This document shows positions 42,502 through 56,329 of a stretch of 64,000 nt of DNA, piece by piece. Each line of letters opens with the position of its first letter. Position 1 is the stretch's first letter. A program made the position numbers and the translations under genes. The notes below the pieces were generated by a model. The model ran no database searches, was not told the origin of the DNA, and saw only the letters and a list, made by a program, of their open reading frames with translations. The stretch is from Tomocerus qinae (taxonomy: Eukaryota; Arthropoda; Collembola; Entomobryomorpha; Tomoceridae), in assembly GCA_020055645.1 (NCBI GenBank), contig CM034548.1, positions 33,034,201 to 33,098,200 on the forward strand, read 5' to 3'.

Positions 42502-45500
42502 CAACTCCAACTCGACAAATGAAGATAAGCTAATAGCAGTATACACATACGCAGGCTGCACACGACTGAACTACTGACATTATGACAGTCGGAAGGAAAT
42601 ACACTCCAACATTACACAATGCATAACCTTCCCCTCCATTCTACTACTCCTTTATTTCCTACCCCTACCAATGAAGACTATTTTATTCATAATGCAAGTA
42701 TTTACATAACCCGGACTGGAACTCAATGCCATTGCTATCCAATTTTTGTATACAAAATAACAACCACGTCATGATGTCTCATAAGAGTAATGATTGCTAT
42801 GATGCACGACAGTAAAAATGACCTGAGTGTATGTAAGGTAGTTATTTTGAGGAATATGTTTTGGTTAAATGCATGATGGCGAGATAGTAAGGTTTATGAA
42901 CATCATTACGAAATGCTCGCCACAAATTTCTACCGAACCTAAATTTTGAAGTCCTAATTAAGATAAAGGTGCTAATGACTATACGGAAGAGTACAATTTT
43001 GATGCTACACTGTGCACGCATGATCCATGGTATTATTCTTTAGTTTCTGTAAGTGATTGCTTAGCTTCTATTTCGTTCCTGAGCACAACTAGGAATTAGG
43101 GATAGTAATACACAATTGCAATGCTAAGTATATATTTAGCTACATTTGGAATCATGTTTTAGAGTTAGTAAGAAAGTAGACAGTGCGTAGAATTCTAATG
43201 AAAAATCAAATCTTTAAAGTGGAAACAAGTGTTACACCTCTTCTGGTTAAAACTGTTAAATCTTACATCTAAGAATCTCACTCAGGAATTTGAATATGAA
43301 AATAACGTTAAATGCGCAATTTACAAGAAACTTTATTACATGTCTTTAACTAATGCAGATATTTGTTAAGAAAATACAGCTCATCAAATTTTAATGGGGC
43401 TGTTCCCAATTCCAAGATCTTGGAAGAAACACTGTATAATGTCTCCAGGAAATTATATTTTACACACGTGCCAGTACTTAAAATGTTGCCAAAGCTTGTC
43501 AAATACTGCTTTTCACACGTGCCCTGCTTTCATTAGCATAATTTCCTGACCGATTTTTGCAGCTACAATCCATTACAAAAAAAATCTAGCAATTGTCTGT
43601 TTATTTAATTGTGTGAATGTAAAACCCATAGAGAATGGCCATGGGCAGAATCTTGTTTCGGCATCTTTAGTGTGGGTATAACTTTATTACTTTCATCAGA
43701 GTTCTAAAGCGGAGAACCTGTCCATGGCTTTATTTACAATTACAAGTTATGGGATGCCTGAGTAAGAGAGACAGTTAACTTCCACACATAATACAAGCTG
43801 TAGAAGTAACAGCAATTAAAGCCATAACCATCATAATAATTTTCTTACTTAAATTGAAAGCTTGCATGGCTAGCTCAGCATGGCCTTGCCTTTGAAGAAG
43901 GAAAACCCCTGAAGGAAATACTTATTTCCTTGTCGGTTATAGTAATCATGGTTTTCTCAAGACTTTGATTCTCTTTCAGGAGGTTCTAATGGAAGATTAA
44001 AATGTTTACTACACCGTACTTTCCAAATCAGTTCCGGTCTCCAGATGAGAAGCATCATAGAAAATGTAAACCTCTGATATTTTCTAAGACATAAGTGACA
44101 AGTATGAAAAAGTAAAAGCAATTAGAAAATTTAAGCAGTGTATTGTAGATTTTAATCAAAACATTTCAGAAGAATTGAAAATCTAATTGGAGCAATTGTA
44201 ATTTATTGAAATAATTAAAAGTTACCTTTATTATAAAATATATTAGAATTTAGAAGTTATATTTGCCTGGGAGAGCTAAATCGGAAAATACGGTTACTAG
44301 TGTGGTGATACTGTACTAGTCACTAGTATCCTATTAAAATGAGACCTGCAGCATTTTGATACAATTCTATGAAAGATCGTTCTACTAAATATTTCTACAG
44401 GGTAGATATTATGAACGTCGTTCCAAATATGTTTGTCTATGTCTCATATCTGTGCGCTAATGAGTTATTATTATTAGAAGGATAGAGGGAACAATAAGTA
44501 GAAAGAAGAGTGTACCTTGACTGTTAGAAGAGAAGCAACCAATTGAATCCTTTGCCCAATCCCACCTCCCAGAATGAATATTACCGGTCCATGTCATTCA
44601 CCCCTTGCTAAAAGCATGCCTTCATTTCTTCTATTCTGTCAGTTGTCTGTAACGTAGCTTCAGGATGTAGCCAGCTATGGGGTGTACGACTTAAACCCCT
44701 GTAAACGAGCGACTCATTAATATTGTTAATGACATCATCTCGGTATTTACGTTTTAAACACTTTGGAAAGCGGATTTAATTGTTTTTGTGAAGCTATTAG
44801 TTTTATATCAGTCAGTACCTATAAGCAATTGAGATTAGATGGCTAACCCCTCCAAAAATATTTTGCCATACGACCTTCACTTGTCTCTAATAACCGTACA
44901 ATTACAATTGCCTATATTAAAGAGGAAGTATGTACGAGGAGCCTGGCGATAATAAAGCTAAAGATAATAGGAAAAGGTTGAAACTATGAGATGCTGCAGC
45001 TGCACTGAGACACTGAGAGCGAGTTTAGCTTTATCTAAATGAGATTTACTTGTATTCAGTCACGCCTTCATTACTAAACCTATTTATGATGATATACCTA
45101 GCTAGAATACAGTTTAATATTATAATAAGCAACCTTCAATAGTTGGTTGCTTTTCTTAGATTGGATTTCGCTGATTATTTATAAGCATCCTTAACCATAA
45201 TAATTTGAGATGGATTATGCAGGCTATTTAATATTTATTTTGTTATGCACATTGCAATGTAATGAAACCAACCGAGCTCAAATAATAAAACTTTATAAAC
45301 TCATTAATTAATACTGTATACTTTACAATTTAAATGCTACAAGTTCATCCACTATCTTTAATAGGCAATACGGAAATACATAGCTACCTTAACTTCATTC
45401 ATAAATATCTCAGTTCAGTAAAACAGCAGCTTTAACTTATTTTTTTACAAAATTCCCATATTAAGTCACTAAGGTGAGAAGGAGATAAAATTATTTAAAT

Positions 45501-48500
45501 ATTCTAGCAATAAAACATCCATCCTCTTCAATTGCAACTACATTGCAACAATCTTCATATGCATTTAACATTGCTTTCTAATATTTGCAGTATTAGTCAA
45601 CTAACAAAGTAGAACTCCTTCTTGGAATACGGCTTACAATTTTTGCGTGACGTTATTTCCACTTCCACCGGTCGTTGCAACTTAACAATCGTTTTTGCAT
45701 ACGTTTCCTACGTAATCATCTACGTTACTTGACGTACAAAAGTAACAATACAAAATGAATTTAATATTTGCACACTTTTGCGTGAATTGCTGTCTGTGCT
45801 CTATATTTACCTATTTTCATTTACCTATTTACTTATCGTGCCCATGAAATTATAGCGTCGTCTATGGGGGCTTTCCGTTCCATTTCATGGGCAAATAAAT
45901 GTCTTACGTTATGCAGCATGAAAAATATTTCATCCTTGCATCAGAATGTTCTGGTTAAATGTAATTTTATTATTCCTCTTGATCTTCACTAGTTCCTACC
46001 TTCTCTACATTCTATAGTTACATGGTATATTAGGATTATGGGTATTAGGATCATGTTAGCTATCAGTTGACAGTGATGTATTGATTGTCAGTCGGAATAA
46101 ACCTATTAAATCAAAATTAAATCCTTCTGGATGAAAGAAAATCTCTATTGGTGATATAAATATAACCAGGATAAAGATTTAAAGAGCCCATGCGGTGAAA
46201 AGAAGGGCGTGAGTAACACAGGTAGTAATAATAATTGCATACTATTGTAGTATGAAATGTGTTTTGTTATCTGTAGATGCTAAAAGTAATTTAGCACATT
46301 TCATTGGTCTGATTTTACAGTTGGAGGCAATTAGGCTCAATTATGGATGGGACATGCGACCCACTTAACCTCTTCCCGATACCCTGAGGGCAATTCTCAG
46401 CGTCTGTCAGTGTGTAGGCTATCCTGTTACTTTTTGGCGCTTTTACTGCAATAAGTAGAACTTGATTGCTCTGGGACGACTCAAGTCTGTGAATGTATGG
46501 AATAGGGATATATTTAATATCACCTACTTATTACGTCTGCAACTCTGAATTATGCCGTACACACAATAATATGAGAATTGCAAATCAAAATGCTCGTTAG
46601 CTCAGGTGTTCATGTTCTACTTAGCGTGGATAAATGCAAGGCTCAATAAAACCATTATGAAGGAGTGCTATGTTATGATAGCCAATAAGGTGAGTGATCA
46701 CAAAATTATACGATATTCCTCATCCTTTGCATTGTCTGTGGCCATGTCGTCGCACTATCAAATACAAAACTCTAGTAGATGAATTGAATAGTTCTTCTGT
46801 ACGAAAGGAGTACCTCTTTTCATTCTTTTACTCTGCACATTTAAACATTTTACTACAAGCTCGCAAATATTTCATTCATACATTTTCAACCTCAACAGCA
46901 CTAAATGCCCAAGAGCACAATTCCTTGGATGGTTATGAGAGTGCAATTCAGTTGCACACTTTCTGACGGATAGGCCTGCGGATTTGCTACTTATAATTAT
47001 ACTAGGCATTTGTTATAGTAGAGAATACATCAAAAGTGCGTACATTCCTTATTTTTATTGTCTATATTATATACTGCTTTAATAGTGTATAGGTTCAACT
47101 TAAAATACGTGTAAGAATTTGTAATGGATGAAGTAATTGTATCCTATTACCGTTATGACAATTTTCACTTGGCCTTATACCACATTCATGTGGTCTGATG
47201 CAGCATCTCCTTTCAAACCTGTCCAGTAGCTCTGAAGCAATGTGTTACACTTTTACACACTTAATTGCTGAATGTATCTTATTCGTTAATGAAATATTAT
47301 CTGCGTCACGAAATAATGTGGCTGCAAACCGATGACACACATTATTACCTTTGATAGTTGCATATTGTAACTTTTGAACTGCTTATGTCTTCATTACTAT
47401 CATGCATTCGACTATTTATATGGTGGTTGGTGAACGTGCACTTGATATTATGCAGGTTAGGTTACATTCTTCTTTGAAATTGAAAAGGCATTACATTAGC
47501 AGTAAACTAGAATTTTCTAAGTAGTTCAACATCCGTTTTCGCTTTGTCTGCTCGTGTGTGCACACAAAAGTACGTGTCGTAATGTGATGTAAATGTAAGA
47601 AATTGTAAATAATATTTATAGTTGATTTATTGCAAAAGGTTTGAATGAAAGGGAGTAGTTAGGTCAGTTAATCGAGGAGATGATTGCCTTGTTTGAATAA
47701 TGCTGCCTTTACTTTTTCACTATTTATTGCACTAGGTCTGGTCTATGTGAACAGTTATTTTATTATCTGCAAACGAGCTAGAATATGTTTGCCTTTTGCT
47801 TTATACAAAATGCATTACAATGAAATGCAAATTGCATATTGATAATGCTTTTAGATATCTCTGTATACTGACACACGTCGACCTTTTAAATATATTGCAA
47901 ACAAAAATGATCAAAATGAATAATATTTGGTTTTACATTAAGAACCAAGAGTCTTTGAGTTAAGGCATGATTTAATCTGTGTGTATCTGTTTTGCATTTG
48001 TATAAGGATAGTAAGTATACAAGTGTCAAAAATTTTCAGATAAAATTCACAGGAATGATATAGTCAAAAATAGATAGAAAGAGGACTGTCAAAGGAATTG
48101 GCAATGTTCATGTGCAAATAAATTAGGAAAGGCTGTATGGCAGGATAGAAATTAAATGGAATGCAGTCAACTTACTTAAGAGAAAGGCAACTTATTATTA
48201 AGTCGCTTGTTGGTATGTAGGTTTTAAGGCCACTCCGCCAGCCTTCCTAGTCTATATTATTGCCTCCCCAATAATCCCAACTATACTTAATCATTGCAGT
48301 TGGTAACTCCTGAGGCAGAGCACATCTACTGTTCTCATTGCATATCTACTATCATTTGTAATAACTAATGCATGAGTTCATATCGATGTATCTAGATGTG
48401 TTTTCATTAAGTACAAAATTCATACGTAGGCGTATTTCATAATACAAAACAGTATAGAGTCAAGTAATATTTCATCCAAGTGAGATTAAGTCAAGTTAAA

Positions 48501-49380
48501 AAGAAGTATGACGTCTCTGCCTATTGCTTCGCAAAACTCATTTGCAAACTATTAAATTATTATTACCTTATGCATTATATTGAATTGTAATATCATAAGT
48601 GCTACTTAAACCACACAATTTATCACTCAACCACACGATACTTAATGTCATGATGCATAAACATCATTAACGTTTGACATTCCACCATAGCAGTCCTTTG
48701 ACCATGCCCTTGCCATTTCCTCTTATTCCATATACGCTACGATAGATATAATTCTAATCTACCAATAATATTATTGCTACATTTTCTCAGCATATACAAG
48801 ATCCCTGAACACTCTCTCACGTCACTTTGCTGCTGCACAAAGATAACAAATGTCAAATTAACGCTATTGTATAAAAGTCTACCCCATGACAATTTATGCA
48901 AAGACATTGACGTGTGTATGCAAGAATTGACTTGGCTCTCTATTCGTTGAACATTATTTCATTATGAAATTTCGAATACGTGAAACGTAATTGTATACAC
49001 AGCATATCTTTAGTCTTGTGCAACGGTTGGCATACTTGTATCATTATCCTATTATAACATGCTTGAATTTAAGTATCTCTCTGCCTATTTCGTCTTGTGC
49101 TATTGAACATTGGTAATTTATATCTACCTGTCTTGTTCAATTATATTACAAATTACAATCAACTCTCAACTGAAATGAAAGCAATAACACTTGACAGTTT
49201 CCTAATGCAAACACTGAAGGAAACACTTCCACTTTCTCAATTAAACTTCGATCCACTTTAAATTAGATACTTATTGGTGTCTCTATACACGGATATTGAA
49301 TACAAGATCTGAGTCTTTTGAGCAACTGAGCATTATGATAATATCAGCAGACATGCAACTCTTTAGTACACAAATCATAT
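42502..49380. other. AT-rich intergenic DNA, no gene supported
   Basis: Scattered short frames only. A small hairpin (AAGCAACC paired with GGTTGCTT) lies at 45127-45152. Confidence 0.5.
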
Positions 49381-49823
49381 ATGGGGTGTTTATAAATGTC
49401 TTTCGCAGTTGGACGATCTTAGTAGTTTTAGACAACTGCTCAAGAAATAAGAATCAGAATAAATGATTTTAATTTTCAAACACTCATTTGAAAAAATCTT
49501 TCATCATTTTATTCAAACGCTTAATCTCAAGAAATATGTGTACCTACTTAAATTTTTAGTTACAAGGCTTAATAAGGAAAAGTATTAATTTCCTTCCAAG
49601 CAATTTTAATTGTTTTAATACCAAAATGATTCACGAATTTTAATCTCCCGTTGAATGAAAACAGAAAGATATTTTGCTTTGTTTTATATACATTTATTTT
49701 TATACTAGCGTAAACTTTTTAATATGGATGGACTATAAGCGACTCCATTTTACTGTGTTTGTATATCTTTTGCATGTGACTATCTAAATTCAGGAGAAGG
49801 AAAATGGTTATGAACAACCCTGT
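49381..49823. mobile_element. Probable degenerate MITE with GGGTGTTTATAAATG-type ends
   Basis: The left end reads GGGGTGTTTATAAATG after a TA. The right end, on the other strand, reads CAGGGTTGTTCATAACCA before a TA. They agree at roughly three quarters of positions. Internal sequence is AT-rich with no coding frame. Ends of this style are frequent on Tc1/mariner-derived elements. The arms are too diverged for certainty. Confidence 0.35.
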
Positions 49824-52800
49824 ATGTACTTTATATCACCAAGATTTTACACCAAGATTATTACTTAACTGTGTTCAGCGCTCATAGCCAGTCACGTATT
49901 CTTATCTCGTAGTTAATTATTGTATGCATACATGCAATAAGAACTTTCAGACCAGAAGTACTACCTATCGCTAAATAAGTTCAAAAAAGTCTTGGGTAAA
50001 AATAGCAAAGCGAGAGTTTGTAAAGAGATCACATCTCACAACAGACAAACTCATCGGGTGAATGATACGACAAAATCCCTTCCAATTACAGCTATACAAA
50101 GTCTAAAACAAATTTCGAGAAAAGAGCATTATTTATTCAGTAAATATTCTTTTCGAAGGAAAATGCAATTATCTTGAGCAAAGACACGTAGTCAGTTAGT
50201 TATTATCCGTCTTAGATCTTTTCTCCTTAGTGTCTTAAACTATTTATTGGCGTATTCACGTAGGCATTTGTTTAAGTGCACAATTAACTTGTGTAAGATT
50301 TAACAATAGCCCTCGTTAGTGGAACACCTAAACCTATTCTCACACATGGATATCAATAAACCATACCAACAAGTACTCATGAAAAGTTTTTAGATACAAG
50401 CTAAACTGTTTAAATTATAACTTTTGCAGTATGAGGAAATCAATAGATATAAAACACAAGTGTAATCAAAGGCTGTTCAACCTTTTACTACAAATTACTA
50501 CTTGGAAAAGGAAAATTATATGAAAAAGAGTTGTAACTGATCTATTTACGAATTTATACGGTAGTTAAATTGCAGATATTAACAGTTGTCCTTCCTAACA
50601 AAGTATCCTCCTATAATGTTGTTTAAATAAATGATCTATAAATAGTGATGGCATATTGTGTTAAGCTTTGAAGTTAAATTGTGAATACTATCCTTTTTCT
50701 TTTCCATTATTTAGATCAAAGCTACTAGTAATTATTTTTGCCATTTGCCAAACTTGCTTTATTTACTGACGTCATTAAGCATGTATAGCGAATCTTTTCA
50801 GATTTCGAAAGAATACAACCCAGCAGATATTTAACAGCGTAATTTTATTAATGATTTCTCAATAAACGATCATAAAAAAATAATTGTGCAAAAAACTAAA
50901 AAAAGAATTCCGTTTCATGTACAGTCTATAAACTGAAAAGAACTGTGACAGCATTTATGAGTAACAAAAGTACATAATATAGAATCCACTTGTTATCGTT
51001 TATACAACACACGACGGAGGACAATACTGAGTATGTACTATATGTAGTTGGTTGATTTCAAAGAAAATGTCATTGAATGTTGGATGAGTGAGCAGACAGA
51101 CACGGATTTCCAGCGAACTCATTATAACATTCAATATTTAGTTTTCATGCGTTATGCAGCAGTTTCATACAATGACAAACGCTTCTATTCTGTCCTACTG
51201 CAGACAGGTATCCTACACTAAATGTTAAGGTTGGCTTTTGGCGATTAAGTATGCAAAAACAAACACATATTTAGGAATACCTACAGCTTTGGAAAGTGAA
51301 CAAACAATTTGTATCACTAATCGATTCCATCCAACGGTTACTGGACACTTTATGTCAATATTTCAGAATTGGATAGTAACAAATAAAACTGGATTTAAAC
51401 GGGCAATTCAGCTGTGTCCTGAACAAATTCTTCAAAATTATTTCATTTTCCAATGGCTTCATAATAGCTCCTTAAACTATACATACTATTGCTGTAAAAT
51501 TCGAATTCAATGACAGTAAATTGAAATCTAATGATAGCAAAGAAAGAATCAATTTCTGATTTAATAAATATTTTAAATAAATGTAATTATATTGTGAATT
51601 ATTTAAAATAAATGACTATCAAAATCTTGGAGTATTAATAGAGTTGATTTTCGGCATTATTGGCAGTTTTTTAATTGTGAATAGTTTCAAAGCGTACAAT
51701 AGCTAATGCACAAGAAATAAGATAATTATCAAATTAGAAGTTGTTATTGGATGTACAGCAATAAATAATTATATCATCTGTAAAATATTGATGGAATATT
51801 TACACTAGCAAAGCAAACGAAATGCCGGTAAATATGATAATATATTAACATACGCCAATGCAACGGCCATATGAATGTATTTAACTTGGAGATTTTAGAT
51901 GTATGCATTAAAGCAACAATTACTACTTATATGTGCAAATTAAAACAAAAGTGAAACTTGCAGTACAAGTCAATGGGCAAAAAGTTGTTGTGTACATAGC
52001 TACGTAAGCAAATTATTTTTTGTTTGTGAAAGCTGATTTTATTATTTTGTTATAAAATATAATCATTTTACCTTTATTATCAGAATGAAGAGATGTAGAA
52101 ATTCCAATAAAGATGAATAAATGTTGTAAATAAAGCATAAATAGGTAAACAAACAGGATTAAAAAAACAAATTCTATAAACTTTTACAATTTTACTTGAG
52201 AGCGAATTGCTTTGGTTTAAAATGTATTGCTAAATTCATACAAAAGTAAATAGGTCCAGAACAAAAAATAGACCGGGAACGGTAATGTAAGGATAATCGG
52301 TGATTAAATCTGTATTAATGGAGTTATAGAGGTTTATCGGCTTTTTATCAGTTGGTTAAAATTGTGTTGACACGATGTAGCACGAGTTTAAGAAAGCACG
52401 AATACAGAATCTCGACCAGGAGACCACTTCAGCCAAATCTAGAATGAGCCGATTGCATTGAAAACATTGAGGCTGTATGAATCTGTCAGTTTTAGAGGGG
52501 CATTTGCTTGCGTTTGCTTTCCGCTTTCGATTCCACATTTCCACACTATTACTTCAGTACGAACAAGCTCCTCCTTCCGGCAACGCATTTCTCCCATACG
52601 GCTTTTAGCGTCCCCAAATTGTAGCAGCAACCGTTCTCTTCCAAAATAAACATCAACCTGGCCCTATTTCATATTGGGTTCATTAGCCACAAAATATGAA
52701 TTCACAACCTTTATAAATGTAATTTGACTTATTTGACTTCTATTTGTGACAAAAAGGTTTATTTAATTACCAAATTATGTAATTTAATTACCAAAGTCAA

Positions 52801-53971
52801 GATATAAATCTTCATAGCAAGTGATTAATTAGTGACATAGATCACACAATCCGGTAAAAGGTCATACTACCAACCCACCACATTGTTAATTATCACTATT
52901 ATTATTATCGAAATTGAAGCACCATAAAAGGAAACTGATGGCGATGATTTGTAAAATATATCACTCAAAAATGTTAATGTGTATCCAATGACAAGCATAA
53001 ATATTAATAATTATTTGGTCATTGGTCACACTGTTTTTATTTCCTGATATAAATTATGAAGTGTACAAACTTCCTTATTTAATAATTAATTATGACACAA
53101 AGCTAAATAAAGACATGCTGAAATTGAATTGGTTGAATCTTAAAATGTTAAAGTATTATATCAGAAAATTAACTTAGACTAAAAAGTAAACATCTCAATT
53201 GAGAGTTTTTAGTTCGGTTCGGGTCTCATATACAAATTCTAATTCAGCGAGATTAAACTGGCTCATATGTATAAAACATACGATCATCAATCATCTGTAT
53301 TATTATTTAAATTTATGGGCACTAGTAGTATTTCAAATTATTCAAATATTTTAAGTTTATTTTTCTTTTTCATATTATCAATACTGTGAATGACTTAAAC
53401 AATATATTACTTAAGATCATCTAAATTTTTGTTGAAAATATTGATCGGGTTTTAATTTCACGAAAAGCAAACGTTCCGTATTTGAATAGTACATAGAGTG
53501 GTGTTATAGGTGAATCGAGAAAACTTCAATAATTCAATGGAGCTAATATATGTTTTAGGGGTTTGTTATTAAGAGGGAAATTAACCAGTAAGAAACAAGA
53601 ACTCCACATTCCGAAAATTAGAACAATGTTAATGAATGATAATGTTTTAATGCTGAATTTTCAAACTAACGTAGGCACGCGCAAGATGTTCATTCATTCT
53701 CCGAACGATTGGTACATTTTGTGAATGGCATAATTACACCTAATTTGTGTGAATATGGGTTATTTGAGGGGTGACTACATTAAATTTTATTATCAACACC
53801 TGTACCTGTATTACATAACAAAGTCTATTCAAAAATTTATGCTAATTAACACGAAAGAGGATTTACAGATTATAAGATGCTCAATTTAGTAGTTACTAGT
53901 GCTACTACATAGGACCAAAATCCAGAAAAACTATTAATATAATTTCAACTTGAAAGGAATGCCCTTTCAAA
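49824..53971. other. AT-rich intergenic DNA, no gene supported
   Basis: A 91-codon frame (51238-51513) and overlapping minus-strand frames at 52356-52630 have no recognised domain. The latter lie in a locally GC-richer patch and could be an eroded exon or transposon fragment. Confidence 0.45.
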
Positions 53972-54297
53972 TTTAAACCCTTTCTAAGATGCAGTTCAAA
54001 GAACAATTGCAACCAGCCAATAACTATATATAACTTTTCAATATCATTTTGAAGGTTTTATATTAGAAAGTTATTTCTAGTCTTCATAATAGAGCTACTT
54101 ATAGTTTTGTGGACAATCTAAGTGAAGAGAACTTTTTACAAATGGTAAACTCAATGATCCAAGTAACAGAAAAATTAGTGGCATTTTAGAAAGGAGTTCT
54201 GAACATAAAATTTATTACTTCATTACAATGCTTAGTCGTTAAGTTCTTATTTAAATGTAAGCTAAGCTATTTCAAAATGATTGTACTTAAATGTAAT
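53972..54297 (+). repeat. Dispersed repeat, copy A (~0.33 kb)
   Basis: The segment from CCCTTTCTAAGATGCAG to TTCAAAATGATTGTACTTAA recurs in direct orientation at 57831-58182, with substitutions and short indels (roughly 80-85% by eye). No coding frame is shared. No target duplication was identified. Confidence 0.8.
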
Positions 54298-54889
54298 GTT
54301 CAGTAAGCCTTGGGCTGGAAATCCATATTTCAATAAATCAATATCAATATTAGAAAGTAATTAAAATATATGATTGAAAACATTTTTCATGCTAATAATT
54401 ATGCAATGATCCATATGTTCCCGAAAAGTAAGTATATCCTATGTAGAAAATGAAATATATATACAGGGAAATTCATATATTATTGAATACGGTCTAGGCT
54501 CTTTATATAGCTCCTAAATGGAGGCTGCTACCAAAATGAAACTACCACCATTGGAAAGAAGACAATATTTGCAAGCGAAATGAGTAGAAGAAATACTTTA
54601 TTGGTGTAGGTCAAGACCTAATTCGATGCATAGCAAAATTTACCAAATTTTTTACCTAAAATCTCTTTATTAGCTTAAAGTTGCCCGAGATTGACAATAT
54701 TTATAATTAGACTTATCAAGGAAACAATAAAGATGAACGCAATTAATGTTTACGCAGGTTTTCCAATTTCAGTACGAATGCTTTCGATTCCTACCTAAAA
54801 TTAAAGGCAAGGATGGCAAGACTAAAAGTCCCCACCCGCCCCATACTTTGATTAGCTAACCGTATGTAAGAATAGAAAATAAGAAAAAG

Positions 54890-54923
54890 TAGTTTTTATT
54901 TTATTTTAAAATAAAATAAACTA
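54890..54923. repeat. AT palindrome
   Basis: TAGTTT-type and AAACTA outer bases enclose ATTTTATTTT joined to AAAATAAAAT, an almost perfect 16-bp inverted repeat apart from two extra T. Confidence 0.7.
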
Positions 54924-55365
54924 TTTACAAATGGGTGTAAGAAAGGGGTGTGAAATCGCATCGATAATAAATAAATTGTCCATTAAGTAACGCTATGCAA
55001 AATTCAAGCTTATGCAGCGTTATAACATGACACGGTATGCGCCCTTTCGAACGAGCTATAAAACGGCTTTATGCGATGAATCGAACCGAAGTTACATAAT
55101 TATTTAGTCAATTTCACCCACCTCTCCAATGAGGAGGTTACTGGAATTTACTTTTTAATGTCCGTAAACCTTTTTGCTGCTAAGCCACGAGCTAATACAC
55201 AACTTTGTACGATGAATCGAACTAAGGTTACACCGATTTTCAGTTATATTTATGTTGTTTACCCACTTCCTCTGTCAGGGGATAACTATAACCCATTCAA
55301 TAGTGTCTATTAACATGTCAGCTTTCAATCGAGCTATTACACAACTTTGTAGGACGAATAGAACT

Positions 55366-55374
55366 GAAGTTAGG
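55366..55374 (+). repeat. Left target-site duplication of the 1-kb element
   Basis: GAAGTTAGG; the same nine bases stand at 56369-56377. The last three (AGG) also match the inner end of the opposite terminus, so the true duplication is between 6 and 9 bp. Confidence 0.8.
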
Positions 55375-55410
55375 GATACCTTTTTACGGGGCTTTCAAAG
55401 TAATTCTTTG

Positions 55411-55520
55411 GGCAGTAAATATATGTTTTGGGGCAGTTTTTTTAATTGGCAGTAACCAGTATTGCTAGAGGGCTGTAAAACAAATACATTAGGCAGTAGA
55501 ACCCATGCAAATGGCAGTAA
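55411..55520 (+). repeat. Left subterminal motif array (6 x GGCAGTAA-like)
   Basis: Motifs at 55411, 55432, 55448, 55471, 55492 and 55513: GGCAGTAA three times, plus GGCAGTTT, GGCTGTAA and GGCAGTAG. The spacing of 16-23 bp is about two helical turns, as for arrays of transposase binding sites. Confidence 0.75.
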
Positions 55521-55935
55521 TACAAAACTGTATTTAACATAGTATTTTTGTAGAATAGATTTACTTGTCTACATATATCTTACAACTTGAAAGCTTAAGA
55601 ATATTGTTAGTGGGTATTCCGATAATGAATTTAGCTAAAGGTAACGAACTTATTGGAATGTACCTGCCTTACATAAGATTGTCTTATTATGTGTATCTTA
55701 TCTTGTTTGAGTTGGCTGAATGCTGCTGTTTTATACTTCCAACTCAGTTTGAAAGTAATACGGAAACTATAAAGACTGATTAACAAGTCAGAGAATGGCT
55801 TAAATAAAAAGAAAATTGACTGGAATCTTTTAAAAACGTATAATAAAGTCCGAAATTGAAAGTGATTGGTCAATTCATTATAAAAATATTAACCAAGGGT
55901 GCAAAGTTATTTATTTTTTTGCAAGGGCAATAAAA

Positions 55936-56199
55936 ATGTCCAGGTAAGAGAAAGTTAAAAGTGTTGTAAATTTATTGGAAAATAACTGTGCCCATTTTCA
56001 ATTCGCTAAAAAACTAACACATGAAGCAAAAAACGAAATCACCAATTTAGTTGAAGGGGGAAGAAATAAACCGAAACAAATAATTAGACAATTAGAAGGC
56101 AGGGTAGACACGGTTCCTACAACTATGCAGTTAACAAACTTTTTACAACGTGTTAAAAAAAGACTGATGATCATGAATTTACTTTTGACTGAATATTAG
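55936..56199 (+). pseudogene. Transposase N-terminal fragment, broken
   Basis: ATG at 55936 is followed after three codons by TAA (55945-55947); from 55948 the frame is open for 83 codons to 56199. The central part is Lys/Arg/Gln-rich: a helix-like stretch around KNEITNLVEGGRNKPKQI, then MQLTNFLQRVKKR. In Mutator-related transposases of arthropods a comparable small helical DNA-binding region precedes the DDE domain; the DDE domain is absent here. The ATG-proximal TAA overlaps a donor-like AGGTAAGA, so splicing cannot be ruled out. Family assignment is from memory of sequence style and needs a search. Confidence 0.45.
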
Positions 56200-56219
56200 A
56201 AATAAATAACATTTTTGTG

Positions 56220-56329
56220 TTACTGCCAATAATATTATTTCTACTGCCTATCGCATTTGTTTCTTACTGCCCCGAAAAATTAAAAAAACTGCCGATAGAA
56301 AACTGCCTAAAAGAATTATTTTTACTGCC
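56220..56329 (-). repeat. Right subterminal motif array (6 x, inverted)
   Basis: Motif starts at 56220, 56241, 56264, 56286, 56300 and 56322: TTACTGCC three times, CTACTGCC once, AAACTGCC twice. It mirrors the left array in copy number and orientation. Confidence 0.75.

Larger units (their letters stand above)
41386..42561 (-). pseudogene. Open frame split by the fold-back insertion, unknown product
   Basis: On the minus strand, 42561-42502 and 41697-41386 lie in the same frame on the two sides of the fold-back element. Counted without the insertion and one duplication copy they make about 123 codons, longer than any intact frame in the window. The right part begins just after an in-frame TAG; a TTCAG acceptor-like sequence is close by. 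No domain is recognised and the last ~45 codons are hydrophobic and AT-driven. It may be an old coding exon or chance; the matching frame follows from the duplicated target being read in the same phase on both sides. Confidence 0.25.

Noticed and set aside
43863..43960. tRNA A-box-like TGGCTAGCTCAG
   Set aside because: No B box at the expected distance and no cloverleaf could be drawn.
45127..45152. AAGCAACC/GGTTGCTT hairpin considered as a terminator or microRNA
   Set aside because: The stem is only 8 bp; rho-independent terminators do not apply to this genome and it is too short for a miRNA precursor.
51238..51513. 91-codon plus-strand frame
   Set aside because: Depends on a TTG start, with no domain or context support.
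52356..52649. Overlapping frames on both strands in a GC-richer patch
   Set aside because: Three mutually overlapping frames with no family match; possibly an eroded exon but not supportable.
55070..55240. B-box-like GGTTCGATTC on the minus strand of the tandem array
   Set aside because: No A box upstream in that orientation and no tRNA or SINE structure; it is one conserved word of the repeat.
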